From Undaria pinnatifida (lineage: Eukaryota; Sar; Phaeophyceae; Laminariales; Alariaceae), in contig JABAKD010000106.1 of assembly GCA_012845835.1 (NCBI GenBank), positions 141,141-205,140 of the forward strand: 64,000 bases of DNA. Direction: 5' to 3'. Shown piece after piece: positions 33,200 through 43,959 of the stretch (the stretch's first letter is position 1; each line of letters opens with the position of its first letter). A program made the position numbers and the translations under genes. The notes beneath the pieces were generated by a model. That model was not told where the DNA came from. It was given only the letters and a program-made list of their open reading frames with translations, and ran no database searches.

Positions 33200-36100
33200 C
33201 TGTTAGAGGATTAAACTTATGCTTGAGAGAGAGCCACACGTATCAGAGAACTCGGAACGTACAGGAGCCGATGAGCCAGGGCTTACGGGTGGTCCTTGTT
33301 TCATTGCCCTCTGCCTCGAATTGACCACAGTCGTCGTGATATTGTGTTGGTGGTGGAGATATGACGGGGAGGTTTTAGCTGATTTGTTTTTTCCAACGCA
33401 CACGCATGTACGCCGCGCTCTAAGGTTGCCTTATTTACGCCGAGACCTAGTAAAGAGAAAAGGACGTGAGACGAAGCGACTAAGTTCGTCCTTTGCCCTG
33501 CATGGAAGCAAAGCTTGCTCGTTGCAGGTTGCGTACAGGCTTCCATTATTGAAATATTCTGGGTGTCTGCCGGTCTGCTGTGTAAGGGGTGCCGTCCGTC
33601 TGCTGTGTAAGGGGCAACAACTGCGATAGTGTCTTCAATTACGAGAGCTTCATGTAACGAATTTTCGCAAAGCCTCACACATCAATTGCAGCCGGCAGGC
33701 TGGGCAGACTCGTGATTCGTTGCACGCCGCCTAGAGTTTGCAAACATCGCCGAGGGTGCTGTAAGGTTCGGGGGCTTTGGCTGCTGTTCTGTGGTTGCCT
33801 GAATTGCGGCGGGATTTTCGGTTCCATTTCCCAGAGATGCAACGGGCTTACGTAATGCACGAGGCGAGTTCGCCGTCTTTGCAGATGTACCAGAAACAAG
33901 GCAAGGCCGAGAAACACAACTGACCAAAGTCGTTCGTTTCCTTGCGAGGCGAAATAGCCTCTTCATTGCGACATGCGTACAGGCCTTTATTATGTACTTA
34001 GTCTGTGCCTGTCTGTTTGTGTGTCTGTCTGTGTGTCTGTCTGTCTACCTGCCTGCCTCCCTGTCTGTCTGCTTATCTGTCTGTCTGTTTTGTTTGCCTG
34101 TTTGTCTTCCTGTCTGCCTGTATGCTGTGTGGTGTGTGCAGTGTGCTCTGTCTTGTAGAAAACAACTGAATATTTGACTGAGAAGGCTGAACGTTATCGG
34201 CTTCGGCAAGCACGGTATCGGCAGAAGTTATCTCGTGAGCCTTGTTTCGTTGCACGTGGGCTTTGGTTGGCCGTGGTCGCCGAGCCACTGTGGTTTCGGC
34301 GGCTTGGGCTGCTGTAATGTTTGACGGCATGTTGTGCGTTGTAAGGCTAACGACCATGTTTACTACGGGTCGAATACGACCATTCATTGTTTCATCGTTT
34401 TGCTCGTTACATTATGTATGTCTGTCCGTCTGTCTGCCTACCTGCCTGCCCTCCTGTCTCTCTCCCTCTCTCTGTGGTCGCGGCATACCGGGGTGTGTCG
34501 TCATTTCGTGTTTCAGATCTTTGGTTGGGACAGCTGCACGTGACCAAAAACGAGAACCACAAAACTGGGGCCTACACAAGCGGAGGTGCGTGCGCTACTG
34601 GTGAAACTCGTTTCGTCACAAGCAGTCGCCAGATGGGTGCAGCTGCCGTGATCATGTCGTATGCGTGGTCCCGTGCTGCGAGACAGGATTTTATTTTCGT
34701 ATTTTGTTTTTCCCCAACACACTACGACGTATGCGTACTGCATGTACCAGGCACTCTTGCCTCGTCCACCTCTCTACTAGCATAACACCTCAAAGAAAAG
34801 CCCATAATTGTGTTATAGCCCTACCGGGTTAACCACGGCACGGGACCACAGGACGGAGCTCGGATGTGTATTACCCAACTCTAAGGATTTTATTCGAGGG
34901 TGCAGACGGAGTCTAATTTGCGGCGCGCCGTACTCCCCGGTATGCTCGCAAACGCAAGATTGATTTTAGGAGTACCAATGCCTCGGGGCCCGAGGTTTCT
35001 GTTTGCAAGTGTTTCATTACCGTGGCCACAGCTGGTGCCTAAGTGGTTCAGAAGTCGTGGGTGTTGAACCAGGGGGCTTGGGGTATTTGCCAGCGGGCAA
35101 TTGTCTAACACAATGTCCAGGATCGGTTCGCTACGCTCATATCTTAGTTAAGGTTATATACAAGTTGAATGAAGGCGCCAAGTTGGACCACCGTGTTTGG
35201 CGCAACTCGTTTTACTGCCTTGAAACACGAAAATATTGCTCAAGAACGAAGGATGCTCTAATAGAGCACCTAGTACCTACAATGAGACTGGGTTTGTGCC
35301 GTGTTGCACCAAACCTCGTTCCTTGCTGGGTGCGTACAGGCTTCCAGCGTATTGTATTTGTGTATCTGTCTGTATGTCTGTCTGTCTGTCTGTGTGTCCG
35401 AGCTAAATTGCACATGGAATGACGCACGCTCAACCGATCGTGACGAACCCGGGGCCAAATGGAAGATGAAAATACGGAGAAGATGTTCTTGTCGGCTTCG
35501 TTTGAAGTCGTCGACAGTTTGTAGACGGATCTCGATGTGGGTATGTCTAGCAAATATGAGAGTGCTTGTAACATCACCATCCTTGTTTTTCAACATACAA
35601 TTACCCCTCCCCGTTGAAGGGTTTCCAAACTCTTCGAAAGCCTGAAAATGATTGCATCCAAACAAATCAGTACCACACGACGAGCGCGGGTGTGTCTGGT
35701 CTTCATACGCTTACAGCCAATAGGGCACTCAATCGGCCAACCAACAGGGTCGACGAAGCCACCTACTCCAGCTGCTCAGTGTTTCCATTGGACAACGTTT
35801 TCCCTTTGCTTTATATCGAGAGAGATCAGGTTGACGCTTCTGGATATAATAGATTATCCTTTCTGAAGCGTGAAAGTTTTCGACGTCACGGTGCGTGGTG
35901 GGCAGAATGCAGAATCTGAGGGATAGATAGGGCAGAGAGCTAGCCGCCATCTCACTGCCGTGGACCAAGGATGTGATGTTCCGAGTATTCTTGCCCCTTG
36001 TCGCATCTGCTCTATTCAGCTGGTGAAGCACTGTCGTGCTTCCATGAATCGGTGTACAACACAGATGTAGGATGTACTTTTCCCGACAGAATTTCCACTT

Positions 36101-36350
36101 GTCGATTCGTGTGCCAAAGAAGACATCCTCGACTCGCTTGTTTGTTTTTTGGGTGAATAAAAAATAGATCCGGTGCGGGTGACGTTTGTCAGGTGACAGA
36201 GCTCTACCCTTTGCATATATTATCCCCCCGAATACGAGGAACTGCGGCTCCCCTAAAGCTCGCCGGACACAAGGATGCATGGGTGGTGTGTGTAATGCGT
36301 GATGGGTTGGGGACACATGCTACAGTAGAGGTGCACGGTTTTCTCTTAAT
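33200..36350. repeat. Region of imperfect (CTGT)n tracts with recurrent flanks
   Basis: CTGT/CTGC tetranucleotide tracts lie at about 34004-34130, 34412-34475 and 35360-35400. Each is preceded by a similar segment containing GCGTACAGGC and TTNNATTAT/GTATTG; a fourth flank without a tract lies at 33525-33560. The pattern suggests a diverged dispersed repeat with an expandable tail. Short frames across it (Leu-Ser-Val-Cys repeats) are artefacts. No gene is supported in 33.2-36.35 kb. Confidence 0.5.
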
Positions 36351-36394
36351 ACTACTCACTTAAGAAGTTTCAATATTAATATTTATATTATTTA

Positions 36395-36814
36395 CTACTA
36401 TGATCACTACAATTAGTACTATCAACAAAGCTATTACTACCACAGTAGTAAATATTTTTATAAATACTATTATTACTACCATTAACTACTACTGCTACTG
36501 CTACTCCTACTACCACTACCACCACCACTACCACTACCACTATCACTACCACTACCACTACCACTGCTACTCCTACTATCACTACCACTACCACTACAGC
36601 TACCACTACCACTACTACCACTTTCACTACCACTACCACTACCACTACCACTACCACTACCACTACCACTACCACTACCACTACCACTACCACTACAGCT
36701 ACAGCTACTGCTACTGCTACTGCTACTGTTACTGCGACTGCGACACTGCTACTGCTGCTGCTACTGCTGCTGCTACTACCACTACGACTACAACTACAAC
36801 TACTACTACTACTA

Positions 36815-36878
<64 letters not shown>

Positions 36879-37006
36879 AACTACTACTACTACAACTACT
36901 ACAACTACTGCAACTACTACTACTACTACTACAACTAATACTACTACTTTCACTACTACTACTACTACTACTACTGCTACTACTACTACTACTACTACTT
37001 ACGGTT
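36395..37006 (+). repeat. Long (ACT/CTA/CCA)n trinucleotide array
   Basis: About 600 bp of CTA/CCA triplets with CTG interruptions near 36710-36775 and purer CTA afterwards. Homopolymeric Thr, Val, Tyr-His and Ser frames are artefacts. Confidence 0.95.
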
Positions 37007-37007
37007 A

Positions 37008-37075
37008 AGACGACGGGACGGGAGAGAAGCGAAGACACCCGTGACCACGGCTTGTCCAGAACTGAGGAGGTCGCT
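37008..37075 (+). mobile_element. 3' end fragment of family S SINE
   Basis: GACACCCGTGACCACGGCTTGTCCAGAA matches the 3' body of the full SINE copies. It abuts the trinucleotide array, so the array may have expanded within or next to a SINE. Confidence 0.5.
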
Positions 37076-37604
37076 GGGGCCAAACCTCTGACGAATTTAG
37101 CTAGATAGAAAGGGAACATGATCACTTCAGTAAGATGTGACCCCAGACGTTTGCATCTCTCTCTGCTCTAGGATGAAGAATCGAGGTAAACACTACTCCT
37201 GACTGGGTTCTACTGATATTGATGCTGGTGACGTTGAGTGGAAATATCCGATGTATTGTGAAGACAATACGCATTGCCTGGCAATATCTCTGTCTTATAC
37301 GAAGAACGTATTTCGTCTGCTTGATTGTCGCCACACTAATGCCCCTAGTGTTCTAGGTTGGGCAAGGAGCAGTGGTAAAAAACAAGTGCGCTGCTTGGTC
37401 ATCTAACCCAGACCGTTGGCATACAGAGCAATCTCCGGGCCGCGTTTCCTCTTCATGAGGCGTTTGAGGAAAAATTCATTTGTCACCTTCATGAAAGCTG
37501 TTGCGTTGACATATGCTACCTTGTGTGATATCAGATTTAGAGGAAAGGAACATCACCCAGGGAGGATGTACTGTAACTCCACTGTAACTCCACTGTAACT
37601 CGAC

Positions 37605-37823
37605 ACTAGGGCATGCTTTGTGGGCACCACTAACACGAGCATCAGACCTGGACGCAATATCTACAGGACGACATCGTCAACGACACTGCAATATACAGAA
37701 GGTATAATCGTATGTTATCTAATGTCAAAAGGAATTGCAGGCAGATATGTTAAAATTGTGGCAGACCACACCAACCTAGTTTTTGGGGTACTTGGTACGT
37801 GCCGTCTGCTTGATCGCTTTTAA
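37605..37823 (+). CDS. Possible lectin-like (F-type/discoidin-like) exon fragment
   Basis: The frame reads ACFVGTTNTSI ... GIIVCYLMSKGIAGRYVKIV and then NLVFGVLGTCRLL. A Cys-Gly-Thr start, an internal Cys, GRYVxI and a final C-x-V/L segment resemble the end of F-type (fucolectin) and F5/8C-like domains, where GRYVxIxxxxxxLxLCEVxVY is common. The final 'EVEVY' part is not clear and no upstream part of the domain was found. This is tentative; it may be a gene fragment. Confidence 0.25.
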   Translation, partial: TRACFVGTTNTSIRPGRNIYRTTSSTTLQYTEGIIVCYLMSKGIAGRYVKIVADHTNLVFGVLGTCRLLDRF

Positions 37824-38060
37824 CTTTTTTTTTTTTTTTGATCCTCCGGCGGATGGATGGGGAAAAATAAAGCTTTAGCTCACCACACTTCCACGTATTT
37901 TCATACGCGTCGTGTGTCGATTTAACTCAGTTGCTTTCGCAGCCCAACGCTAGCTGGCGCACCCTTCGGGTCCCATTGTAGGTATAGCGTAAGCTGTTCC
38001 TATCAGTGGTCTTCGTTACAACCCTCAGTGGTCTTCGTTACAAACCTTTCTAACCTAATG
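37815..38060 (+). repeat. Half copy of foldback element (family M)
   Basis: Starts with a T run (37825-37840), GATCCTCCGGCGGATGG, then CTCACCACACTTCCACGTAT, TCGCAGCCCAACGCTAGCTG and CAGTGGTCTTCGTTACAA repeated twice. It is the left arm plus centre of the palindrome seen complete at 51641-51980; the right arm is missing. Confidence 0.65.
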
Positions 38061-38944
38061 CGAACGAAGTAACGTCGTTGAGCGCGCACGCGTTAAGCGC
38101 GCCATCAAACATTTACGCTGTGTGCTACTTTCCCTCGTGTCCGTTGTCGGTGGCATTGCATGACCAACTCACCTTGCTGAATGTTTTCAATGTGCACCTC
38201 TGTCTCAAATGTTAATGTTATGAACACAGAGAGAGGTTGGCTTCATGTAGATGGGTGGACATAACAGTTTGGCGCCAGGAACACACACTTATTGATTATT
38301 AATCGTAGCTATAACATCTGATACGCACTTTTAGTCATAATGGTATCATATGCTGCAGCAGCGGCAGTAGCAGTATTTCGAAAGCTTCGTACACAAGTCA
38401 CTGAAAAATAGTCATGGTGGTAGTACATGTGTGCACATGTCGAATGTTTCTTCTTGCGGATATGTCGAATTATTATTATAATCTATGTTATGGTTATGTC
38501 CAACTACCCGATCCCCGTATAGTAACACGCAATGTGGAGCTGAGATGTAGGTCAAGTGCTATCGAGAAAGAATCGATGCTGTACAACGCAGCACCGCAGT
38601 TGACAGGGCGGAAGTCTAACCATGAAATAGGTGCTTCGTTAAACCAGGGCGCGCAAGTCCCCCCCACGGCGGCAACGTTAACACACACAAAGCAACGGCT
38701 CGCAGTGTTCGATTGCTGTAAGTAGTAGCTGCGGGAAGCGTCACTGCTGCTGTTGTAGTGCCAAGATTTCAAGATTCGCCTTTCTTTGCGAGCAAGGATT
38801 GTGCCGCAACTCGGCCGCAAGGCAAGGCACAAACGATACTATCTGTGGTGGTAACGTCCCCGTGGTATCATATGGTACCCACCGCAGGAACCCGAGGTAC
38901 GAACTTGATACCGGATACCAGTTACCACGTAGGATATGTGTATC

Positions 38945-39405
38945 CCGTCACCGGTTATTCGAGTTACAGGATTCACTCGATAAACTGATGCATTTCCTTC
39001 CATAGCTGTCAGATTCTGTCCACCTCAGAAACGGGTTTATAGTTTCCGCGCACAGACTGACTAACATCACCCTGTTGACCCTGATAGCTACACAAGCTGT
39101 AGTTGCAAGGGGAGTGGCCGACCTATATCCTTGATGAGGACACACAACCCGTAATACGCGCGATCGGAGTATCACACACTGCTTGCAAATATGAGTTTCG
39201 ACAAAATAGTCGACCTCACAGCTGGAGTGGATTTTCAATTTTTATAACAGATATTGCAAGGGGAGTCGCCGACCTATATTCTTAACGAGGACACACAACC
39301 CGTAATACGCGCGATGCGAGTATCACTCACAGCTTGCGAAGATGACTTTTGACAAAATATTCGATCTCACAGCTGGAGTGTATTTCAATTTTTTTTAATA
39401 TACCA
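38945..39405 (+). mobile_element. Family P, two successive terminal arms
   Basis: The first arm (38945-39245) carries CACCGGTTATTCGAGTTACA, CTGTTGACCCTGATAGCTAC and ends CACAGCTGGAGTGGATTTTC. The second (39246-39405) repeats only the last 150 bp (GGGGAGTCGCCGACCTATAT to CAGCTGGAGTGTATTTC). This is a tail-to-tail-like direct repetition of the element end, seen also near 48.7 kb. Confidence 0.6.
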
Positions 39406-41035
39406 GGTATAGACTATATATATTTTACTAGACAGCTTCAGCAAACCGTTGTCCCCGCGCTATGCGATTAAACCTGCCAATCACAAGGCTCTTCAGGGCC
39501 TCCTGCTTCCCCCAGGATCGAACGTATAGCTTCTTTTTTGTGCGCCACTCTCTATGGCTGAAATCGCCGTCACTATACGCAGCAGCTACGGCCTATCTAT
39601 GGTCGCCTCCCTATAGTATGGAAGGCCTTGTATCTAGCAGGGCCAGGGGGGGCGGATGTGTACCGTCCGCTGTGCATTCGGGTTTACATAGGATTTAGCA
39701 TGACGTGTATGCACTATATGGCCTCGCATATCTAGCAGGTAAGGGGAGGCGGCTCTCTATCGCCCCCTGTGTTCAGTTAATGTAGGATATTGCATCGTGG
39801 TTTGGGGAGGGGGCGGTGTCAGGTACCCCCCCCCTGTCGGGAGGCTCGAAGTTGAAAAAGTTGAGGTAAGGCGTCGGAAAATAATATCCGGGCCCTCTCG
39901 CAAATCTCTAATTATTTGAAATGAAACGCCATTATCAGCGACAATCCGGGGAACCGGGTTCAATGTCCCCGGTGACAGGGAACAACACTTGCTTGGACAC
40001 GCGAAAAAAGAAGGTTCGGAAGGAAAAGGTCGGAGTCATCGATTCAACTGCTGCTCTCGCTTTGTTTCCACAGCTCGTTGTGGTCGTATCGATCCTTTTA
40101 TGGAGACTTACGCTGCGTCTGGCATGACATATGACGGGTGTAAAACGTGCCAAGACGCGATATAGCGAGTAAGACGCGCCTCACACCGTCAGTCGGATTA
40201 AGACATCATTATTTAATGACATGTCTCAGACGATTGCGCTTACCCCCCCTCCCCCCAACCCCCCCTCCGCCCCCCGCTATTGAACTCCCGCCCCCCCACC
40301 CGCCCCGCCCCCGCCCCACCTCACCGGTTGTACCACTTCCAGGATATGGATAATAAACTGATACATTCCTTCTACATCCGTCAGATTTTGTTCTCCTCCA
40401 AACTTATTATATCGTTTTCATTGTTTCAATCTTTCCGCGCACAGAATGATTCGTCCCCCCCCCCCTCCCCGGCGTTGGTTGACAACGACGCTGTGAAACA
40501 TGTCGATCACTGCGTGAGCTAGACAGCAATATGGTCCTGGTTTTCTATATTTTTTTTTGGCCGTCATCGAGATGGTTATGGATTTGGATCAATGTTGTGG
40601 GTGGAGAACCCGAACCCTGTAAAAGGGGAATGATCGCATCACGTTGCTGGTGAAAATGTGGCAAGGCACCAATGGGGCAGTTACATAGCTATACGCATTG
40701 CTGTCTCTGGAGTGGCCACACCAGAACCCAAAGCAACTCATTGGCACTGCAAGAAACTAGGCGCAAGGTGCCGAAGTCCATCTCACGAGCGGTTCTTGGA
40801 AGGATGGAGTTCATCCTTCATGCCATTCATTCGCCGAACACCTTGCGGCGCTTCGCTCTTGGTGCGTGCAAGCAATGTTTGCCTGGTTGGTGAAAACCCG
40901 ACGTGCTCCGTCTCGGCATAGTAGGGTGCAAGGGTCTATGGCCATACGACTACGGCCATGCACAAGCTGAGTACCCGCCCCCCCCCCCCCCCCCCCCGCC
41001 CCCTAGAAAACTCCGCTCTCCCTTCACCGATCATA
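39406..41035. other. No supported gene
   Basis: A short direct repeat (CTATANNATGG..CCTNGNATCTAGCAGG) occurs at 39612-39650 and 39715-39750. C runs at 40245-40330, 40456-40470 and 40978-40998 belong to degraded family P-like material (TTCCAGGATATGGATAATAAACTGATAC at 40338-40365). No coding feature is recognised. Confidence 0.35.
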
Positions 41036-41039
41036 CTAC

Positions 41040-42095
41040 TCACAGAGTGTATTATAAAAATAAAAATTCACTTCACCAGCTGTGAGATCAAATATTTTGT
41101 CGAAAAGCATCTTTGCAAGCTGTGTGTGATACTCCGATCGCGCGCATTACGGGTTGTGTGTCCTCATTATTAAGGATATAGGTCGGCGACTCCCGTTGCA
41201 ACTACAGTGTAGCTATCAGGGTCAACAGGGTGATGTTAGGCAGTCTGTGCGCGGAAACTATAAAACCCGTTTTTGAGGGGGACAAGACCTGACAGCTATG
41301 GAAGAAAATGCATCAGTTTATCAAGTGAATACTGTAAGTCGAAAAATCGGTAAGGGGAGGGCGGATGTTTTAAGGACGTGGGGGCCTGATTTTGATCAAA
41401 AGAAGGGCGAGAGGGAGGGAAGGGGGGGGACGGGACGGGTGGGGCAAGTCAATTTGTGCGTGGAAACTATAAATCCTTCTTGTGGGGGAGGGGGGGGGAA
41501 ATGTGCCGGGGGGGGGGGCGGGGGGCGGGGGGGAAGGGCTTTAGGTCGCATAGATGTAGGGGTTTGCTATACGCGTGGTGCTAGGTCAAGGCGATGGTGC
41601 GGGTGGTGGGGAAGGAGGGGGCGTTGGTGGCGGGGGTGGGTAGGAATTGCAGCCGCGGCATGGACGGCTCTAAAGCGATAACGAGGCGATACTCAGCGCG
41701 TGCAAGTGTTTATTACTCTGCCGGATTTTGATATTAGGTGGGGTGTGTAAGGTGGAGAAAGCGAGGAAAAAAAAAAAGGAAAAAAAAGGGGGGGGGGGGG
41801 GGCGGGCGGCGCCGGCAAGAGTTTTCAAGAGCTTTAGGTCTATATGATAAACCGATGCCTTTCTTTCCCAAGCTGTCAGATGTTGCCCCCCTCAAGAACT
41901 TGTTTTGGAGTTTCCGCGCACAGATTGATTAACGTCATCCTGTTGACCCTGGTCCAAGCTACACGGTAGTTCTTGAGTGGTTCTAGGGGGAGTCGCCAAA
42001 CTATACGTATCCTTAATGACGACACTCAGTAATACGCGCGATCGGAATATCACACGCAGCTTGTGCACAGATGAGTGTCGACGAAACCCTCCACG
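41040..42095. mobile_element. Family P element with both inverted arms
   Basis: The left arm starts TTCACCAGCTGTGAGATCAA and runs through TGTGTGTGATACTCCGATCG, GGTCGGCGACTCCC and GTCAACAGGGTGAT. The right arm (41830-42095) is its inverted partner, ending TCGACGAAACC. Between them lies a G-rich core with runs of 8-14 G on the plus strand (41490-41530, 41786-41802) and ACGCGTGGTGCTAGGTC. No transposase is present. Total about 1.05 kb with arms of about 260-400 bp. Confidence 0.7.
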
Positions 42096-42480
42096 AGGTT
42101 GTGTTCTGTAGGGTACGTACAAACCACACCCGGGGTATATATCCCGGGTAATACCTTACAAAGAACTTCTGTAAGTTATGTACGACATTCATACCCGTAC
42201 CCGGAAATATTGGAAGTTCTGTACAACACTCATACTCGTCCGGAACTTCTGGAAGGTCTGTACAACAATGCCACAAATACCCGGGGTACGAGTATACCAT
42301 TTCTAAAACTTTACGTCCGTGCTGGCACAATACCCGGAACTTCTGTGAGTTCTGTGACACTCCCCTACCGTACCCGGAATTTCTGAAAGTTCTGTACGAT
42401 CTCTGTACCCTTATCAGGAACTTCTGTGGCTTTTATGAAACTGTGGCACAGGACCCGGGGTACGGGTAAAACTTTCTTTG
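42095..42480. repeat. Palindrome-rich short repeats of the TACCCGGGGTA type, block 1
   Basis: A unit of 45-60 bp containing ATACCCGG(G)AACTTCTGTGAGTTCTGTAC recurs about seven times in both orientations, interspersed with CCCGGGGTATATATCCCGGG palindromes. It matches block 2 at 43330-43760. No genes are present; short frames encoding Tyr-Pro-Glu-Leu-Leu follow the unit. Confidence 0.65.
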
Positions 42481-42584
42481 TTGCAATACCCGGAGAGCCC
42501 ATGTATTCAATCACTTTTACCAGCCAAAGTATGAGCTATCATGTATTTTTACCCACCGAGTGTCGTACAATTCGACGCGAGTCG

Positions 42585-42745
42585 ACGAGAGCATTTTTCC
42601 CGCGATAAAAATGTCATCATGGAGGGACGTACGACCGCCGTAGCGAGAGGGGAGGCGGGCCCGCGATGTGACCCCGGATCTGAGCTATACTACTGGGAGG
42701 GAGCGCGAGAGTAATGTTAGGAAAATAATGGGATGGAAAAAAAGG
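42585..42745. repeat. Dispersed repeat, inverted copy of 4040-4200
   Basis: CCCCGGATCTGAGC and GGGAGGGAGCGCGAGAG are the reverse complement of the segment near 4.08 kb. The stretch 42745-43240 after it shows nothing recognisable. Confidence 0.45.
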
Positions 42746-43240
42746 AGAAATGTGTACTATTAATATGTACCACATTAAAATATACTACATTATAATGTAA
42801 TGTTTCTTCAGTGACACAATTTGAACACCGAAGAGCAGTAGTAAGTGTGATTTATAACTAGAACCAAACAGCGAAATATGGTAGGTCCTGTTCATGTCAC
42901 TTTCGTTTCTAAGGGCTTTTATGAATCGATAATATTTATATTCAGTAATGAATCGAATTGAGTTTGATTCGATTTGGTGGAAACACAGCAATATTGGCTC
43001 CTGTCGGGAGACCACGCATTGCGAATTGTCAATATTTTATTTTTCCGATCGGAATGAGAGTGGCGACGATGCAGCTACATATCATCGACGTCTTAAACTG
43101 TCATCGTTTGTTTTCAGTACTCGTTCAGTAGCTTCGCTCCTTTGTCGAGGCACTTGACTTATCGGTCTGGTGTGGAAAAATGGGGCTTTCAGCCGTATTT
43201 TTGGTTGATGCGCGACAGCCGGGGTACCCTAACCCTTGCC

Positions 43241-43325
43241 GGTCGCCCCGGTGGCGTATCAGGTTATCCTCGAGCCCGATATTTTGGGTCAGTTCCGCGA
43301 GTTTGGCGCCCCCCGAATGCATAAT
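43241..43325 (+). mobile_element. 5' fragment of family S SINE
   Basis: GGTCGCCCCGGTGGCGTATC through the A- and B-box region is present, then the sequence breaks into TACCCGGG-type repeats. TACCCTAACCCT lies 8 bases upstream of the head, as also at the copy starting 50719. Confidence 0.6.
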
Positions 43326-43329
43326 TGCA

Positions 43330-43760
43330 AGGTTAGGTTCTGTAGGGTATGCACAAACCATACCCGGGGTATATATCCCGGGTAATACCTTACAAAGAAC
43401 TTCTGTGAGTTCTGTAGGACATTCATACCCGCACCCGAAACGGCTGGAGTTCTGTAGGACATTCATACCCATACCCGGAACCTCTGGAAGTTCTGTACGG
43501 CAGTGCCACAAATACCCGGGGTACGGGTATAATACCCGAGGTACGGGTGCATATCATTTTTATTTCGTGTGTGAGTTCCGTACGCCCGTGCCACAATACC
43601 CGGAACTTCTGTGAGATACGTAACACTGCCGTTACGTACCCGGAATTTATGTAAGTTCTGTAAGATCCCCATACCCTAGTAACCCGGAACTTCTGTGACT
43701 TCTGTGAGACCGTGGCACAAACAATACCCGAGGTACGGGTACACCCGTGTTACACTTTTT
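43330..43760. repeat. TACCCGGGGTA-type repeats, block 2
   Basis: Duplicate of block 1: TGTAGGGTATGCACAAACCA, CCCGGGGTATATATCCCGGG and repeated GGAACTTCTGTGA units. The SINE fragment just upstream ends at the same segment where block 1 joins the family P arm, suggesting that the block itself is mobile or was copied. Confidence 0.65.
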
Positions 43761-43959
43761 TTTTTTATCGTCCCAGAGATCCAGGAAAAAAACGCTCGAG
43801 CTCCATACACTTTCGTTTGTGTACCAGTGTTACAATACCCGGGGAGCCAACATGCACTAATTCAGGGTTCATATCCCGAAGAGTGATGTCATGTCTTGTC
43901 GTCAGTGAAACCAACCGAACACCGAATGTAGAGCAGTGGCAGTACGTGTCGTATATTAT

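Noticed and set aside
36388-37125. 245-codon minus and 202-codon plus frames
   Set aside because: Translations of the (ACT/CCA)n array with no non-repeat domain.
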